From contig CM049307.1 of assembly GCA_026874595.1 (NCBI GenBank), forward strand, positions 74,254,643 to 74,318,642: a stretch of DNA of 64,000 nt. Reading direction: 5' to 3'. The stretch is from Sipunculus nudus. Taxonomy: Eukaryota > Annelida > Sipuncula > Golfingiida > Sipunculidae. A program made the translations under genes and the position numbers. Below the pieces are notes generated by a model that saw nothing but the letters and a program-made list of their open reading frames with translations, was not told the origin of the DNA and searched no databases. How positions within the stretch are numbered: position 1 is the first letter of the stretch; every line of letters begins with the position of its first letter. Of this stretch, positions 35,405 to 48,775 are shown piece after piece.

Positions 35405-35818
35405 TGTTAAGGGGTGACATAAAAGCGGACCGAACTGTCTCGCTAGTGAAGCTTGCTTTTCTAGCGAAGCGGTTGGTACGCCGGACTTGTGCGCCACCGT
35501 TATGGGTTCGAATCCCTGATCGGCCCAGTGTTCTCCCTTAAAATTTGTCTTTCGTAACAAAATGGGGGCTCGTCTAACGTGACGGTTAACTTTGTGGCCC
35601 AGAGAATAAGCTCACCAAAGTCAGACTCCTCGGATAATCAGTCTTGTTCTGATAGCAGAACGCTCTTAAGAGGGGGAGTGTTACGGGGTGACATAAAAGC
35701 GGACCGAACTGTCTCGCTAGTGAAGCTTGCTTTTCTAGCGAAGCGGGTGGGACGCCGTACTTGTGCGCCACCGACATGGGTTCGAATCCAGGATTTCCCC
35801 TGAGCAATTTGCCTTCGT

Positions 35819-35822
<4 letters not shown>
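35405..35822 (+). mobile_element. TRIM (miniature LTR retrotransposon)
   Basis: 418 bp: LTR1 35405-35559 (155 bp, TGTTAAGGGG to CGTAACA), primer site TGGGGGCTCGTC at 35563-35574 (tRNA-Pro type), a 119-bp internal region, polypurine tract AGAGGGGGAG at 35669-35678, and LTR2 35679-35822 (144 bp, TGTTACGGGG to CGTAACA). The LTRs are highly similar over GACATAAAAGCGGACCGAAC and beyond. No coding capacity, so movement would need proteins in trans. It is flanked by ATAT on both sides within (TA)n. Primer site, purine tract and termini match the Gmr1-like element next door. Confidence 0.88.
35462..35515 (+). other. tRNA-like segment in TRIM LTR1
   Basis: TAGCGAAGCGGTTGGT (A-box-like, 35462) and GGTTCGAATCC (perfect B-box consensus, 35505) are 43 bp apart, with GCCGGACTTGTG between them as in tRNA-Thr(UGU) anticodon arms. 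LTR2 repeats the arrangement (TAGCG at 35736, GGTTCGAATCC at 35779). The 3' anticodon stem and acceptor arms do not pair well, so it is not a functional tRNA gene. Confidence 0.7.
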
Positions 35823-35864
<42 letters not shown>

Positions 35865-35868
35865 GTAT
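35823..35868. repeat. (TA)n microsatellite between TRIM and solo LTR
   Basis: Alternating TA with one TTT interruption, ending ATGTATAT at the LTR boundary. Confidence 0.9.
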
Positions 35869-35870
35869 AT

Positions 35871-36703
35871 TGTTACGGAACCTAATAATTGTAAAGAATC
35901 ACGATATCGTGACGAGCACAAACCCTTGTTACTAAGACAAAAAAAAAATAAATTCCCCAACACTAGGCAGCGTGAAATGTCCAGGGGAATATTAAAGAAA
36001 TCAGTGGTTTTTTGTTAACAAATAATTATAATTTATTCGTAGAACAATCCTAACATTGCAATACACTAAATCAATACAATTACACAGTATTTAAGACATA
36101 ACAATAATAAAAATGTACATCACCTGCGTCCGGATCCTAGGCTTTGATTCCTGGATACCACAACTGTCACAGTCCAACAAGTCTTTTAGCACAAATAATC
36201 CACGTGAACAGTTCAAGTAAATCTTCCAGGTGAATAGTCCAATAAAATTTCGAAGACAATCTGTTGTAATTCAGAAGTGAAGATCAGGTAAAATCCCAAA
36301 GGCAAACTGAAGACAATCAATATAAAATCTGTATAAAGTCCACAAAATATCTGTAACTATGAAATTATCGGAGTAGTTCCCAAGACTGACGAGAAAGTCG
36401 CACAATTAAGTGCCCGCTGGTATTTTCCTTTCTTCGGCTCCAAACACTGCCCCTTTTTATAGCTTTACCCCCCCCCCCCCCCCCGAAGTCCAGCAGCTTC
36501 TAGTCCGGAATATTCCAAAGAACAAACTCGAATCTTTTAGACTACAACGAACACGGTATTTTTACACTCTGTGGGTAAGCCAGAGTTCAACAAATGCGGT
36601 TCCCAAAGCAACACACAGTGCTTGCGCCTAAAACGAATCAGAACGCCAGGCACATGTCAAGCCATGCAAATACCTGCGCATAATAAACAGATACATGTAA
36701 CAA
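35871..36703 (-). mobile_element. Gmr1-like solo LTR, inverted
   Basis: Begins TGTTACGGAACCTAAT, the reverse complement of the LTR 3' end, and ends ACATGTAACA. It carries the R/U5 region in reverse (ATAATTATAATTTATTCG near 36022), then diverged U3 sequence and a C-run at about 36469-36484. No internal retroelement region is attached, so it arose by LTR-LTR recombination or truncation. Both edges abut (TA)n. Confidence 0.85.
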
Positions 36704-36731
36704 TATATATAAATTTATATATATATATATA

Positions 36732-36776
<45 letters not shown>
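36704..36776. repeat. (TA)n microsatellite
   Basis: TA repeats with AAATT and TTATTT interruptions flanking the solo LTR. Confidence 0.9.
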
Positions 36777-36779
<3 letters not shown>

Positions 36780-39700
36780 CGTCTCCGATCGCACAAATAG
36801 TGTTTATAAATATTTCTCCATTAAAGAAGTACTATTAATATATTTAAAAAAACACGAGAGCACCGTGCCGTATAAGGCTCCGGGCGGGGAACCGTACAGG
36901 CGTATGGCAAGTATCCGTGTCCCGTACAAGTGGAAACACTCCTTATATTATAGTACATTTAAGTTCCAACCCTATCCGTAGCCCTGTCCGGACAAGTGAA
37001 AACATGCTAAATGATCCGTAACTAGATCCGTTATCGGAAAGCTTAATTGGGAATGCAGCTTTAACCACTAACTTTAAGCTTACTTTTCTCAAACTTTGGC
37101 TTTGCTAAGACATCAGGTGAGTTAAATAACACGCCGTGTTTATATTTTGCCATGTTGGAGTATTCAACGCAAGGGCTCTGTGATGAATGTTACTCTTATC
37201 ACTATACGTCACACGTGTCTCTTTGTATTGTTCGTCTGTGAAACCACAAATATATGGTCACAGAAAACATGAGGATACAGTCCTGGTAAATGTTATACAC
37301 GTCAATACCGTAATTGCCGATTAGCGCCACCTGGTTTTCGTATTTGTTTGCAAAAAAACTGTATATGAATATACAAAGGAAATATACAATGCAAACTTAT
37401 TTTCTTAATATTTCATAGAACGGAAAATTGCTGGCGCTGACGATGATTTGACGCAGTCTCGCATATTCCATTGTTAAGTCAGCAGTCCATACATAAGCTA
37501 TTTTATGTTCACGACAGTTGATGGACCAGGCGGCTTTTACCTTACTTAAAGAAAGAATAAGACACCCACAAAATTTTAAGATATTTTATACACGGAGGAA
37601 CAAAGAATGTGCTGGAAAAGAGAAAAATAACCAGTCAAGCTGCATTGGAAGATTTCAGGTAGCATTCCTGGACCCCCCCCCCCCCACACACACACAATTT
37701 AAATCCATCCAAAAGTTGTGAAAATTGCATGTTAGACCCTATAAAACTATATATCATCATAAACGTTGTACAGGGTTCATTCTGATATAAAGATCATTTT
37801 TATATGCTCTTTAATATTTTTGAAATTTCAATTTCTGAAAGGTACTTTATCTTAAGCAACCAGAAACACATAAATGTAGTCGTCGAATGTCAAACTACAT
37901 GGCATTATCTTAAAAGTCGTGTTTGTTTTAACTCATGTTTCTTTTCAAATTGAAACTGAATTTTTAAATAAAAAAAAATTATTTTATTTTAAACAAAAAG
38001 CATTAAATTATCAATTAAAAATAAATGTGAATTTCATAAATATATAAGCAATCAGAAAAAAAAAACACTACGTCACGGTTTAAATGGTGTATACTTTTTA
38101 TGTTTTATATAAATATTAAATGACTTTTGCATTGAGTTTGACTGTAGAGTTTTTTCTATGGGTTCTTCCTTAACAAACCAATGAATAAGGTTTATTGACA
38201 TTCCTGCTGCGGAAATATAACCACCCGCACCTGTTTCCATGACATCTTGCTAAGGAAAGTTCAAACTAGAGTGAGGAGAGTGTCCAATGCGTGACCCCAT
38301 CCGTCTGGCAGGTTACAGAGGCAATCGATTACTGAAATCATACGGAGTGCTTCTGAACTTTTTGTGATGTAACCCTAGCGTATAAAGAGGGGCCATATCA
38401 TGCAGAGGCTCCGCACTGATTGAAATTGTTGTGTTTTCTTTTTGTTGTCAATCAAACTTTGTTGTTTGAGTCATGTGAGACCTTTTCCCCACGAACGCCA
38501 GGCCGCTACTTTCCTTTAAAAAGTTAATTGTGGAGAAGATCAAATCTATTTGAGCGTTTTAATTTGACAGGATCGGAAACAAATGTTTAATTTTCATATT
38601 TTTTCCAACATATTCGGTGTTCTCAGCCAACTCTCAGATAATTGTAAAAGAAACATCGGATTGCCATTGAAAGATACGTTATAGCCATGATCATCTAGCT
38701 TAACATGATATTCTGTGTTTTAATCACCTGCCAAATGATTACAAAAATACAAAATAATTAGAGATATGATCTGAACCAATGTGATTGCTACAGTAATTGC
38801 ACCCTGATCAGGACACCGCAGTTATCTCCGACAAGACAGAAGATTCATTATATGGGCATGTGAGTAAAACCGTTAATGAAATCCCACTATTGAAATTCTG
38901 GCAATGCAAGCTGGAACTCCTGGTAATTTTTATTGCTTCATTTAGCTTGGTTTCAGTAGTGAGTATTGACTGATAATACATAGAGAAGATCGCCTCCCCC
39001 CCCCCCCCCCCTTGAGATCAGCTCTTAATTTTTTTTCATCATATGTTAAAGTCATAACACAATTCATTTATACTCTTGATGTGCGTGATATACGAATATA
39101 TCGCATGCCTCAAAGTGAAACCTGTCCTGTGGAAATGGAAGTCCTTGAATAACGTATACATCGCATGCCTCAGGGTTAAACCTGTGGAAATTGACAGATT
39201 TTAGAGGGAGGAAATAAATGTTTACCGTGTTATACCTTACGTCACAGAGCTAATTCTGCAGGATCCCATCACCGACTAACAATAGTTTAATAACTACTGT
39301 CATACTATGATTCATAATGTTAATCAACTAACACCATATATACCCCCCCCCCCCCCCCCAAACGAGAAGCTTTAGAAATAGAAATAATAAATGGCTGTCC
39401 TCTCTCAGTAATTTTCTATTGGCTTCACGTCTTTTACCATGGAATGGCGGGGAGAACACCTCATGAAAAATATCAAGTCATATTGAATTTACACAGATTA
39501 TCTAAGGAGTCATTTATTAATAGGAACTTTGACAGTAATACAAGTCCACATGACAAAACAGACAAAATTACCTCGTGTCTTAAATGCCAAGTATCATATT
39601 TCCAGCAGATTTCTTAATTTCATTTACCTTTGCTTTACATATAGAATGATTGAAATAAAATATCATTGTAATACGTGGGCGCTTTATTTAAAAAAAAAAG

Positions 39701-42212
39701 TCTGGGAACTAGACCAATACTGAATAACGAAAACAGTTTTCGAAAACGTTGCTATACCATTGAAGGGGAGGGGGCTCCTGTGAGATATCTATAAGATCCC
39801 CATTCCCCTCTTATTCAAAACCCTCTGTCCGGCGTTAGGGTTGGTTCGGTGTTTTTTTGTTGTCTTCCTAATAGTTGGCCCTTCGACTAGTCAACAGTTG
39901 CGTTTTATCGGCAGACACGGTAGCCAAAGGGAAAAGAAAATCATCACCTAAACATTTTTAGACATCTGAGCAAACGTCATGACCGTAATCTATAGATTCA
40001 TTTTATGAGTGACATTCACTGATCATTTGAAATGACTACCATGAAAGGACTATGGTGCATGTCATCTGTTCCAGCGGGGCCTTCTACGGCTTAGAAGAAT
40101 TGATCCAGCGAGGGAACAAAGCTGCAGTTTGATGATATATCACTTTCATAACCGCGGTATATATAAATACCAAGCACTCTGATGACGTCAGAATTCACAT
40201 TCATCGAATAGGAACAAACGCGCCTGCTATGCATGCGATCTGTTGAGTAACTTTCTGATCCTTCTCCATTACATAAAGAAATCAAAGTAAACCCTATCTC
40301 TTTAAACCAGAATGTTAAGAGCGAGGACAGCGGGTCGCTTTGGGTCTTCAGACAGGGTTAGGGCGAGGAGCAGCGTTTTCTTCACGATAGATGTCACGCA
40401 GCTGGCTTTTTACAAAGCTTCTTATACGATGCCGGGGTCACGATACAACATTTCATTTTTAATTTGCGACAGTGATTCATCATGGCCATTTCAAGATTGT
40501 ATCTTGTTCTTTTGACATATGGTTTGGGAAAAACGGCATTCTGGTTGAAAGATTAACCCTGGATTACGTATCCGTATATGTTATTTAAGCGTTTTCATCT
40601 AAAAATAACATAACCTTTCGGAATAAATGTAACTATTTCTGACTTCGTGTATGTAATATTGATATTAAACTTTCAAGATGCTGAATTTCTGATAGATTTT
40701 ATTGTATGAAAGTAATTTATAAACCATTTAAATATCAGTCATGTTTATATTACTGTACACTTTGATCTACAGCAAGTTATAGACAGAAAGAGATCTCAGA
40801 AACCAAACAAATTATTACTAGGTTAAAACGATTGTGAAAATTGACACTTTTTATCTCATTCCTTATTTTCATTTACTATTTCAACTGTTACTCCTTTTTA
40901 TATAAAAAAATTTACAAGAATCTTAAAATTCTGAACTGATTTCGGGGTATATTTACTTTTACTGCCTCAGTGATAACTTACCAGGGATTTATCTGGGTTT
41001 TTTTTCACGAAACTCAATAATAATTATTTACTTATATATTAGATTCTAAATCTACTCAAAATGAATTATGTCAGATGCTTACAGGCTTCTCTATGGTGTC
41101 AACGCGATCACCTACCAGAAATATGGCGGACTTTCATAAACCTCAACAGAAATATAAACCAATATAAAATATTTCCTTATTTCGATTCTGGGCTTAATTC
41201 ACGCATATTTAATGAGGTCAAAGGTCACCAGACATTTGAGTTGTCGCGATGAATTACCATAAATTTTGAAGGATTTTCATGAAACTCACTATAATAAATA
41301 TATGAAATCAATTCTAGACAGAATTTGCGCTTATCAGGCAGAGATGAGTCACACTTACAGTGTGTTCTTGATCTATTTCTTTGTTAATGTTCCGGGTGTC
41401 TCTAAATAACGTGAATAAAGTGATTAGAAAGTTATAAGTTATAGATGACTCTGATCAAATCAACCCATGCGCTATCAAGTTTATTTTAATCACATTAAAA
41501 ATGTTTGCATTGCATTAAATTTTCAGGAATTTTAATGAGGGGTTATTACTTGATGATCCTTAAGACCATGGTTGTATGGAGAATTGTTATAAAACCGTGC
41601 ATTTGGGAGTCAAGAGAGGTCCCAATGGAGTATCGCGTGCAAGTAAGAGTATATTAGTGGCATTATAGTTCCTAGAGCAGTGATGGATGAATTAGAAGCA
41701 ATATTTATATATTGTTCACCCTGAATAATGACCTACCATAATTGCTGCTTTAACAAGAAGACACGGCTCCAGAACATTTTTGAAGGATAAAGGTTTAAAA
41801 AAAGAAATAGATATGGAATTAACATTAATTAGTCTCTGTATACAATACTACAGGAAATGTCCCCGTTGAACTTGTCTAGCACTCCCTCGGTTCTGGACCT
41901 GTTCGTCCACTCTAGCCCTCTACACAGGAAGTCTCTCATATAGCCTGCATTTATACAATGGGATGACGTAGGTTACAGCTTGTTTTCTGTTCTACATAGT
42001 TATCTGTTTATGACATGGAAGTTTCCGCACTGTCCACCCACAATACAAAGAGACGACAGGTCTGTTCTGGAAGAGGCTTCGCGTAATGTGCCATAATGTT
42101 AGCTAGAACCTTGAAATGTGAAAAGAGCCTTTCATTTGGTTTTCGGTATATCACACACATCTGCAAGCCTACGACAGGACTTATCTCCCTCCAACAAGGA
42201 AGTCTCATGTCT
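36777..42212. other. Long AT-rich non-coding stretch
   Basis: No gene recognised in 5.4 kb. Contains C-runs at about 37673-37685, 38995-39012 and 39344-39359. A TATA-like CGTATAAAGAGGGG at 38380 lies in a less repetitive interval (38200-38430), and another TATA-like TATATATAAATACC near 40157 is followed by TGACGTCA near 40184. None is tied to a supported coding exon. Confidence 0.35.
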
Positions 42213-42600
42213 GTGGAGCACCCTTCCTCCAGAGTTTGTTTTTTCAAAAATAATCCTGTGAGCACTGTGGGACGGCCTGAACTGTTTATCTCAACTGTTA
42301 AAACTTCAAAAACAAAATTTGTTACGTTTCAAGGAAACAGTTCCTGTTTACATTTCACATGCTTATTCCATGAAGTCTTTACCACAAAAATAACCATGTT
42401 TATGTTATTTGTCTTCCTTGAAACAAATCTTATCTAACATACTTGAACGCACCCCATTACCCTCTTCACTGCATTTATACCTACGCCACCTGTGTATGAA
42501 GCAGCCGCGATGCATTGTTGGAGGTCAGATTGTGGCGCCCACAAACCTTAATCAGTCGAGTCCTACTCTCTTGAGACCGATTCTGCGCAGTGTAGTCTGA
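42213..42600 (-). repeat. Dispersed repeat D, copy 3
   Basis: The reverse complement starts ACACTGCGCAGAATCGG and carries TTTGTGGTAAAGACTTCA, GACC/CCAACAATGC and ACAGTTGAGA in the same order as the copy at 6714-7135, ending CTGGAGGAAGGGTGC. An open frame through it (42096-42437) is fortuitous. Confidence 0.75.
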
Positions 42601-43197
42601 GGGACAGCGATTTTAGTACCTCTGACCTTTAGCGTCATTGTTCAAAACCATGGATCAGAAAACACGAGTGACGTCACACAATGATAACCTTCTTTACACA
42701 TCGACTTATTCATTCACCCAGAAACTGATCAAACAAACCGTGCGCACACAAGCATGCTCAGTGTAATGTTAGTTAATGAGTGCACTGCTTTGAGAATGAG
42801 AAAACAGCACAGTCCTATTTTTGTATGTGCATGATATGTTAAAATGATAAATCGATCCCTTGCTATTTAGTTAAGACTAGATCATCGATCAATATTAAAG
42901 TACAGGAAACCCTCGGACATCCGAGTGCCTCTGAAATGTATTCGGATAAAAAAGAACCCGGGGTTCTAAAAATTGACCTTGATCTAAAGTATTTACCTTT
43001 TTTTTTTTTTTTTTTACTTAATCTAAATGTGTACATCAGCAGAGTTCAATTTAGGTTTGGGACTACGTGACAGGGCGGCACCACTCGCTTCCTTTCATGT
43101 TATTATCGTATCCTGTTGCCATCCAACCCCGGTGTTTACAGCACCTGCGGGTCTTGGGTGTTTAATCATCCCTATTGCTACGTCATAAATCCGAAGA
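42601..43197. other. Non-coding stretch
   Basis: Contains a TGACGTCA site near 42671 and a poly-T run near 42998-43016. No gene. Confidence 0.4.
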
Positions 43198-43388
43198 ACC
43201 CCCATAGACGCACTCGTTTGGGGGTGATACACGGCTGTCCAGGCCTTCCCATTAAGCCTGCTGAGCGCTCACCCTGAGTGGGGGCCGACCGAGGAAACCT
43301 TACCGCCTCGGCTGAGATTTGAACTCATGACCTCCCGGCTGTAGCCTCTGCATGTGCTTTACCCTCAGAGCCACAGAAGCCGGTTGCA
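43198..43388 (-). repeat. tRNA-derived SINE, family C
   Basis: On the minus strand the head runs from about 43388: TGGCTCTGAGGGTAAAGCAC (A-box region), then GAGTTCAAATCTC (B box). The body ends near 43198 in an ACCCCCA/TGGGGGT inverted pair. Box spacing fits a tRNA origin. A poly-A tract at 43460-43481 (poly-T on plus) lies beyond the head and is not its tail. Confidence 0.7.
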
Positions 43389-46075
<2,687 letters not shown>

Positions 46076-46079
46076 TTAA

Positions 46080-46948
46080 GGGGGAACATGACACTTTACT
46101 GGCGCCCCCTACTGATGACACTGCAAATTAAAAATATCTGGTTTAATTATATTATCAAGAGGCTACATATTTTGTTGTCATGAACAACGTCATTGCTTCA
46201 GGGCATCATTTGAGAAAAGTAACTACGATGAACAATAATTGTAGGAATGCTCAGTGTAACAGCTTAATTTAATTATTTTTTAAATAGAACTAAAGTTTTA
46301 CAAAGAAATTTTCACCAGAGGAGGCTCAAGTAAAGGAATATACCAACGGCTATGTTGTCAACTGTCAGTTTTGGCATTTGCAAGTAGATATCACAATATG
46401 ATTGTAAGTGACACTAATGGTGTAATTCTGAAGAGATAATTAGTATATACCTATAGTTTTTTTAGTGCTGATATTTTTATTTCTTTTTATATGGGCATTT
46501 TTAAAGCTGATCATATATTGTTGACGCCAGAAGCCGTTTATGTGTAGTCTTGCTCTCTGTCTCACAACTACCAGCGCCACCTTTTGGGTTTTTTCTAAAC
46601 TATAATGTCCAAAATTTTCATATATTTGCATAATATTTTAAAATATAACCCATTGACATACACATTTTTGTCTATAAATAAGATTGATATTTAATTCTGC
46701 ATGTTAACTTAGAATATTATGAAAAATACATTGGTCAGTTTTCTAAAATATGTAACTTTTGTTTCCCCCTTAGTTATAATATCATATAAAAACCCACCAC
46801 AAGTGTCAATTTTCAGCTTCATATACTGCAAAAATAAGCACATTGACCCCTAAATTTCATTTCATAATTTTACAAAGTATGTCTTGTAAATATCATGTGC
46901 AAACTATCTAAGAAATTCCATTGGTAGTTTAAAGTGTCATGTTCCCCC
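46080..46948. mobile_element. 869-bp non-autonomous DNA transposon with TTAA target sites
   Basis: Left end GGGGGAACATGACACTTTA (46080-46098) and right end TAAAGTGTCATGTTCCCCC (46930-46948) are perfect 19-bp inverted repeats. Each is flanked outside by TTAA (46076-46079 and 46949-46952). A TTAA duplication is the hallmark of piggyBac-type transposition (established knowledge), but these ends do not clearly match the CCY-type piggyBac termini, so the family is inferred. The interior is AT-rich without a coding frame. The identical ends suggest relatively recent activity. Confidence 0.8.
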
Positions 46949-46952
46949 TTAA

Positions 46953-47271
46953 GGAAAGTTTCACTGGTTATGACATTTTCTTGACAATAGGCAGGGAGTA
47001 CATCATCGTGAGGACTGGAAAATGCCCTTTTATTAGTGCGGTCTAGTAGACTGGGTCTATGTTGTAAGTATCATCCTGGTAACAATATATTCATTGACAT
47101 AATTCGTGATTCGCCAATATATGTTCAAAATGAAACCATCCAGATTAGTAATTCATATTATAAGAAAGGATTATCTGTCATTGTAGACAGGAACGGAAGA
47201 TATATTTTAGCTAAATGATCAGAATTTATTTAACCGATGCACTGAGAACAAGACGGCAGTCTCGTACGGTA
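46953..47271. other. Non-coding stretch
   Basis: Nothing recognised between the TTAA element and SINE family B. Confidence 0.4.
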
Positions 47272-47440
47272 GGTATGAATATCCATGCTGGTTCATTGTA
47301 TATAGAGATGGAACTATAGGGCACAGAAAAGTCGGTTCACCGCCGATGGGAATCGAACCCATGATCTTCCGATTTCCGGTCGGCTGCTTTCACCTCATAG
47401 CTACCACAGATCTCTTATCCCTGTGTGTATTTGCACACTT
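47272..47440 (-). repeat. tRNA-derived SINE family B, inverted copy
   Basis: On the minus strand: upstream CAAATACACACAGGG, a head with GATCTGTGGTAGCTATGAGG (A-box region) and GGGTTCGATTCCC (perfect B box), then GTGAACCGACTTTTCTGTG and a 3' end AATGAACCAGCATGGATATT. The best preserved of three family B copies in the window. Confidence 0.8.
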
Positions 47441-47459
47441 TTTATAGGATCCTGCGAAG

Positions 47460-47481
47460 TGACGTCACGGTAGTGACGTCA
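47460..47481. promoter_or_regulatory. Twin CRE palindromes
   Basis: TGACGTCA occurs at 47460-47467 and again at 47474-47481. These match the CREB/ATF consensus. No transcript is known to start here; function is speculative. Confidence 0.35.
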
Positions 47482-47593
47482 GAGTACTATCCACTACCGG
47501 CGTCTTCACAACGACTTTGCATGTAGCAGATAAAACTGGTGGCCTTATATGGTGTTCGGCATATTTAATATAGAGAGATGTATGAAAAATAAG

Positions 47594-47708
47594 TGTACAA
47601 ATACACAGAAGGGTTGGGGATCTGTCGTAGCTTGGTGGTTTAAGCAGTCGACCGCAAATTGGAAGATCATGGGAATCGGCGTTGAACCGACTTTTGTGTA
47701 TTGTAGTT

Positions 47709-47709
<1 letters not shown>
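47594..47709 (+). repeat. tRNA-derived SINE family B, direct copy
   Basis: CAAATACACAGAAGGG, GGATCTGTCGTAGCTTGGTG and GGAAGATCATGGGAATCGGC match the inverted copy 150 bp upstream. The B box is damaged: TTCG is lost after CATGGG. The 3' module ends GTAGTTCC and runs directly into (TA)n. Confidence 0.78.

Positions 47710-47710
<1 letters not shown>

Positions 47711-47773
<63 letters not shown>
47711..47773. repeat. (TA)n microsatellite
   Basis: Pure TA abutting the SINE B 3' end. Confidence 0.95.
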
Positions 47774-47775
<2 letters not shown>

Positions 47776-48653
47776 CTGAAGAGATATGGATATAAGCCCC
47801 GTCCATAAATAAAGATCAGAAACCTACATTTCATGGGAACTGGCTTTATATCACGGCAATAAAAGAGTGCTTTCACAGAATGGGATAAACACCTGCCGTG
47901 TTCGAGGCTATACAAATAATAGAAATTTACAGCTCTTTTGTCTTGGATTCAAGTCGATTAGCGGCAACATCAAAGCCACTCGGCTGAGCTGGTCTCTCAT
48001 GAGAGCTAATGGAACTAGCTTGAAAGGAAACGATCCTTTGTGGCGGTTATTGACGTGAAATGTGATGACTCGTGTAAATATGGCCGTGACACATCACATC
48101 ATGGCTAAGCTTCAAAAGGAACATCGACCGAGGGCTGTTAACAATTATAACTGAGGAGACTGAATATTCATTTCATCCAGGTAAGGGATTTAAAAAAACA
48201 GAGCAGTTTTAAATTATGCTTCATTCTTCAATATTTACTGCTTACTGAAGAAAATAAACCTTTCCAACTAGCAAGCACACGGCTCCGTTTAGGCTCTTTA
48301 GGAAAGCATAACGGGTTTTCTGAAAGGTACCAAAACCTTTTTTAATTATATGTACATTATCTCAAGTTTTGTTAAGTTTGAAGGAATATAGAAGTTTTCC
48401 ATTAACATCATCAGGCACATGGACTGACTATCTCCAGTTTATCTGTTTGTACGTTGTTATAGCTTTGTGTGTGAGTAAACGGTCCATGTATATCGGTTTA
48501 CCCAAGCAGGACTGCTTGATCAATGTCTGATTTTGCGCATGCATTACTCAGGCCAAACAAGAAGAAGAAAGATGAAAGAAGAAATACAGAAAAACACCTG
48601 CTGGAAACTTGAAAAACCCTGATATGAGAAGTTGCGAGGTACGGTTACCAGCA
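47774..48653. other. Non-coding stretch
   Basis: No gene recognised. The interval 48040-48130 contains paired TGTGATG/CATCACA motifs and a GTAAATA forkhead-like site. Confidence 0.35.
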
Positions 48654-48775
48654 TGGGCGTCGATCCTGGGGGGGATGGGGGGTATATATCCCCCCCCCCC
48701 ACTTTTTGAGGTGGGGGGATGACCTATAAAATCATCCCCCCCCCCCACATTTTTAGAAATTTTTAAAGAAAAAAA
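48654..48775 (+). repeat. G/C-run MITE-like element
   Basis: ATGGGCGTCGATCCTGGGGG, GGATGGGGGGTATATATCCC, then a run of C, ACTTTTTGAGG and a second G/C inverted pair, ending ACATTTTTAGAAATTTTT. The first 60 bp match the MITE at 13930 in order (G-run, GATGGGGG, TATATATCCCC, ACTTTT). No clear right end was found. Confidence 0.5.
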
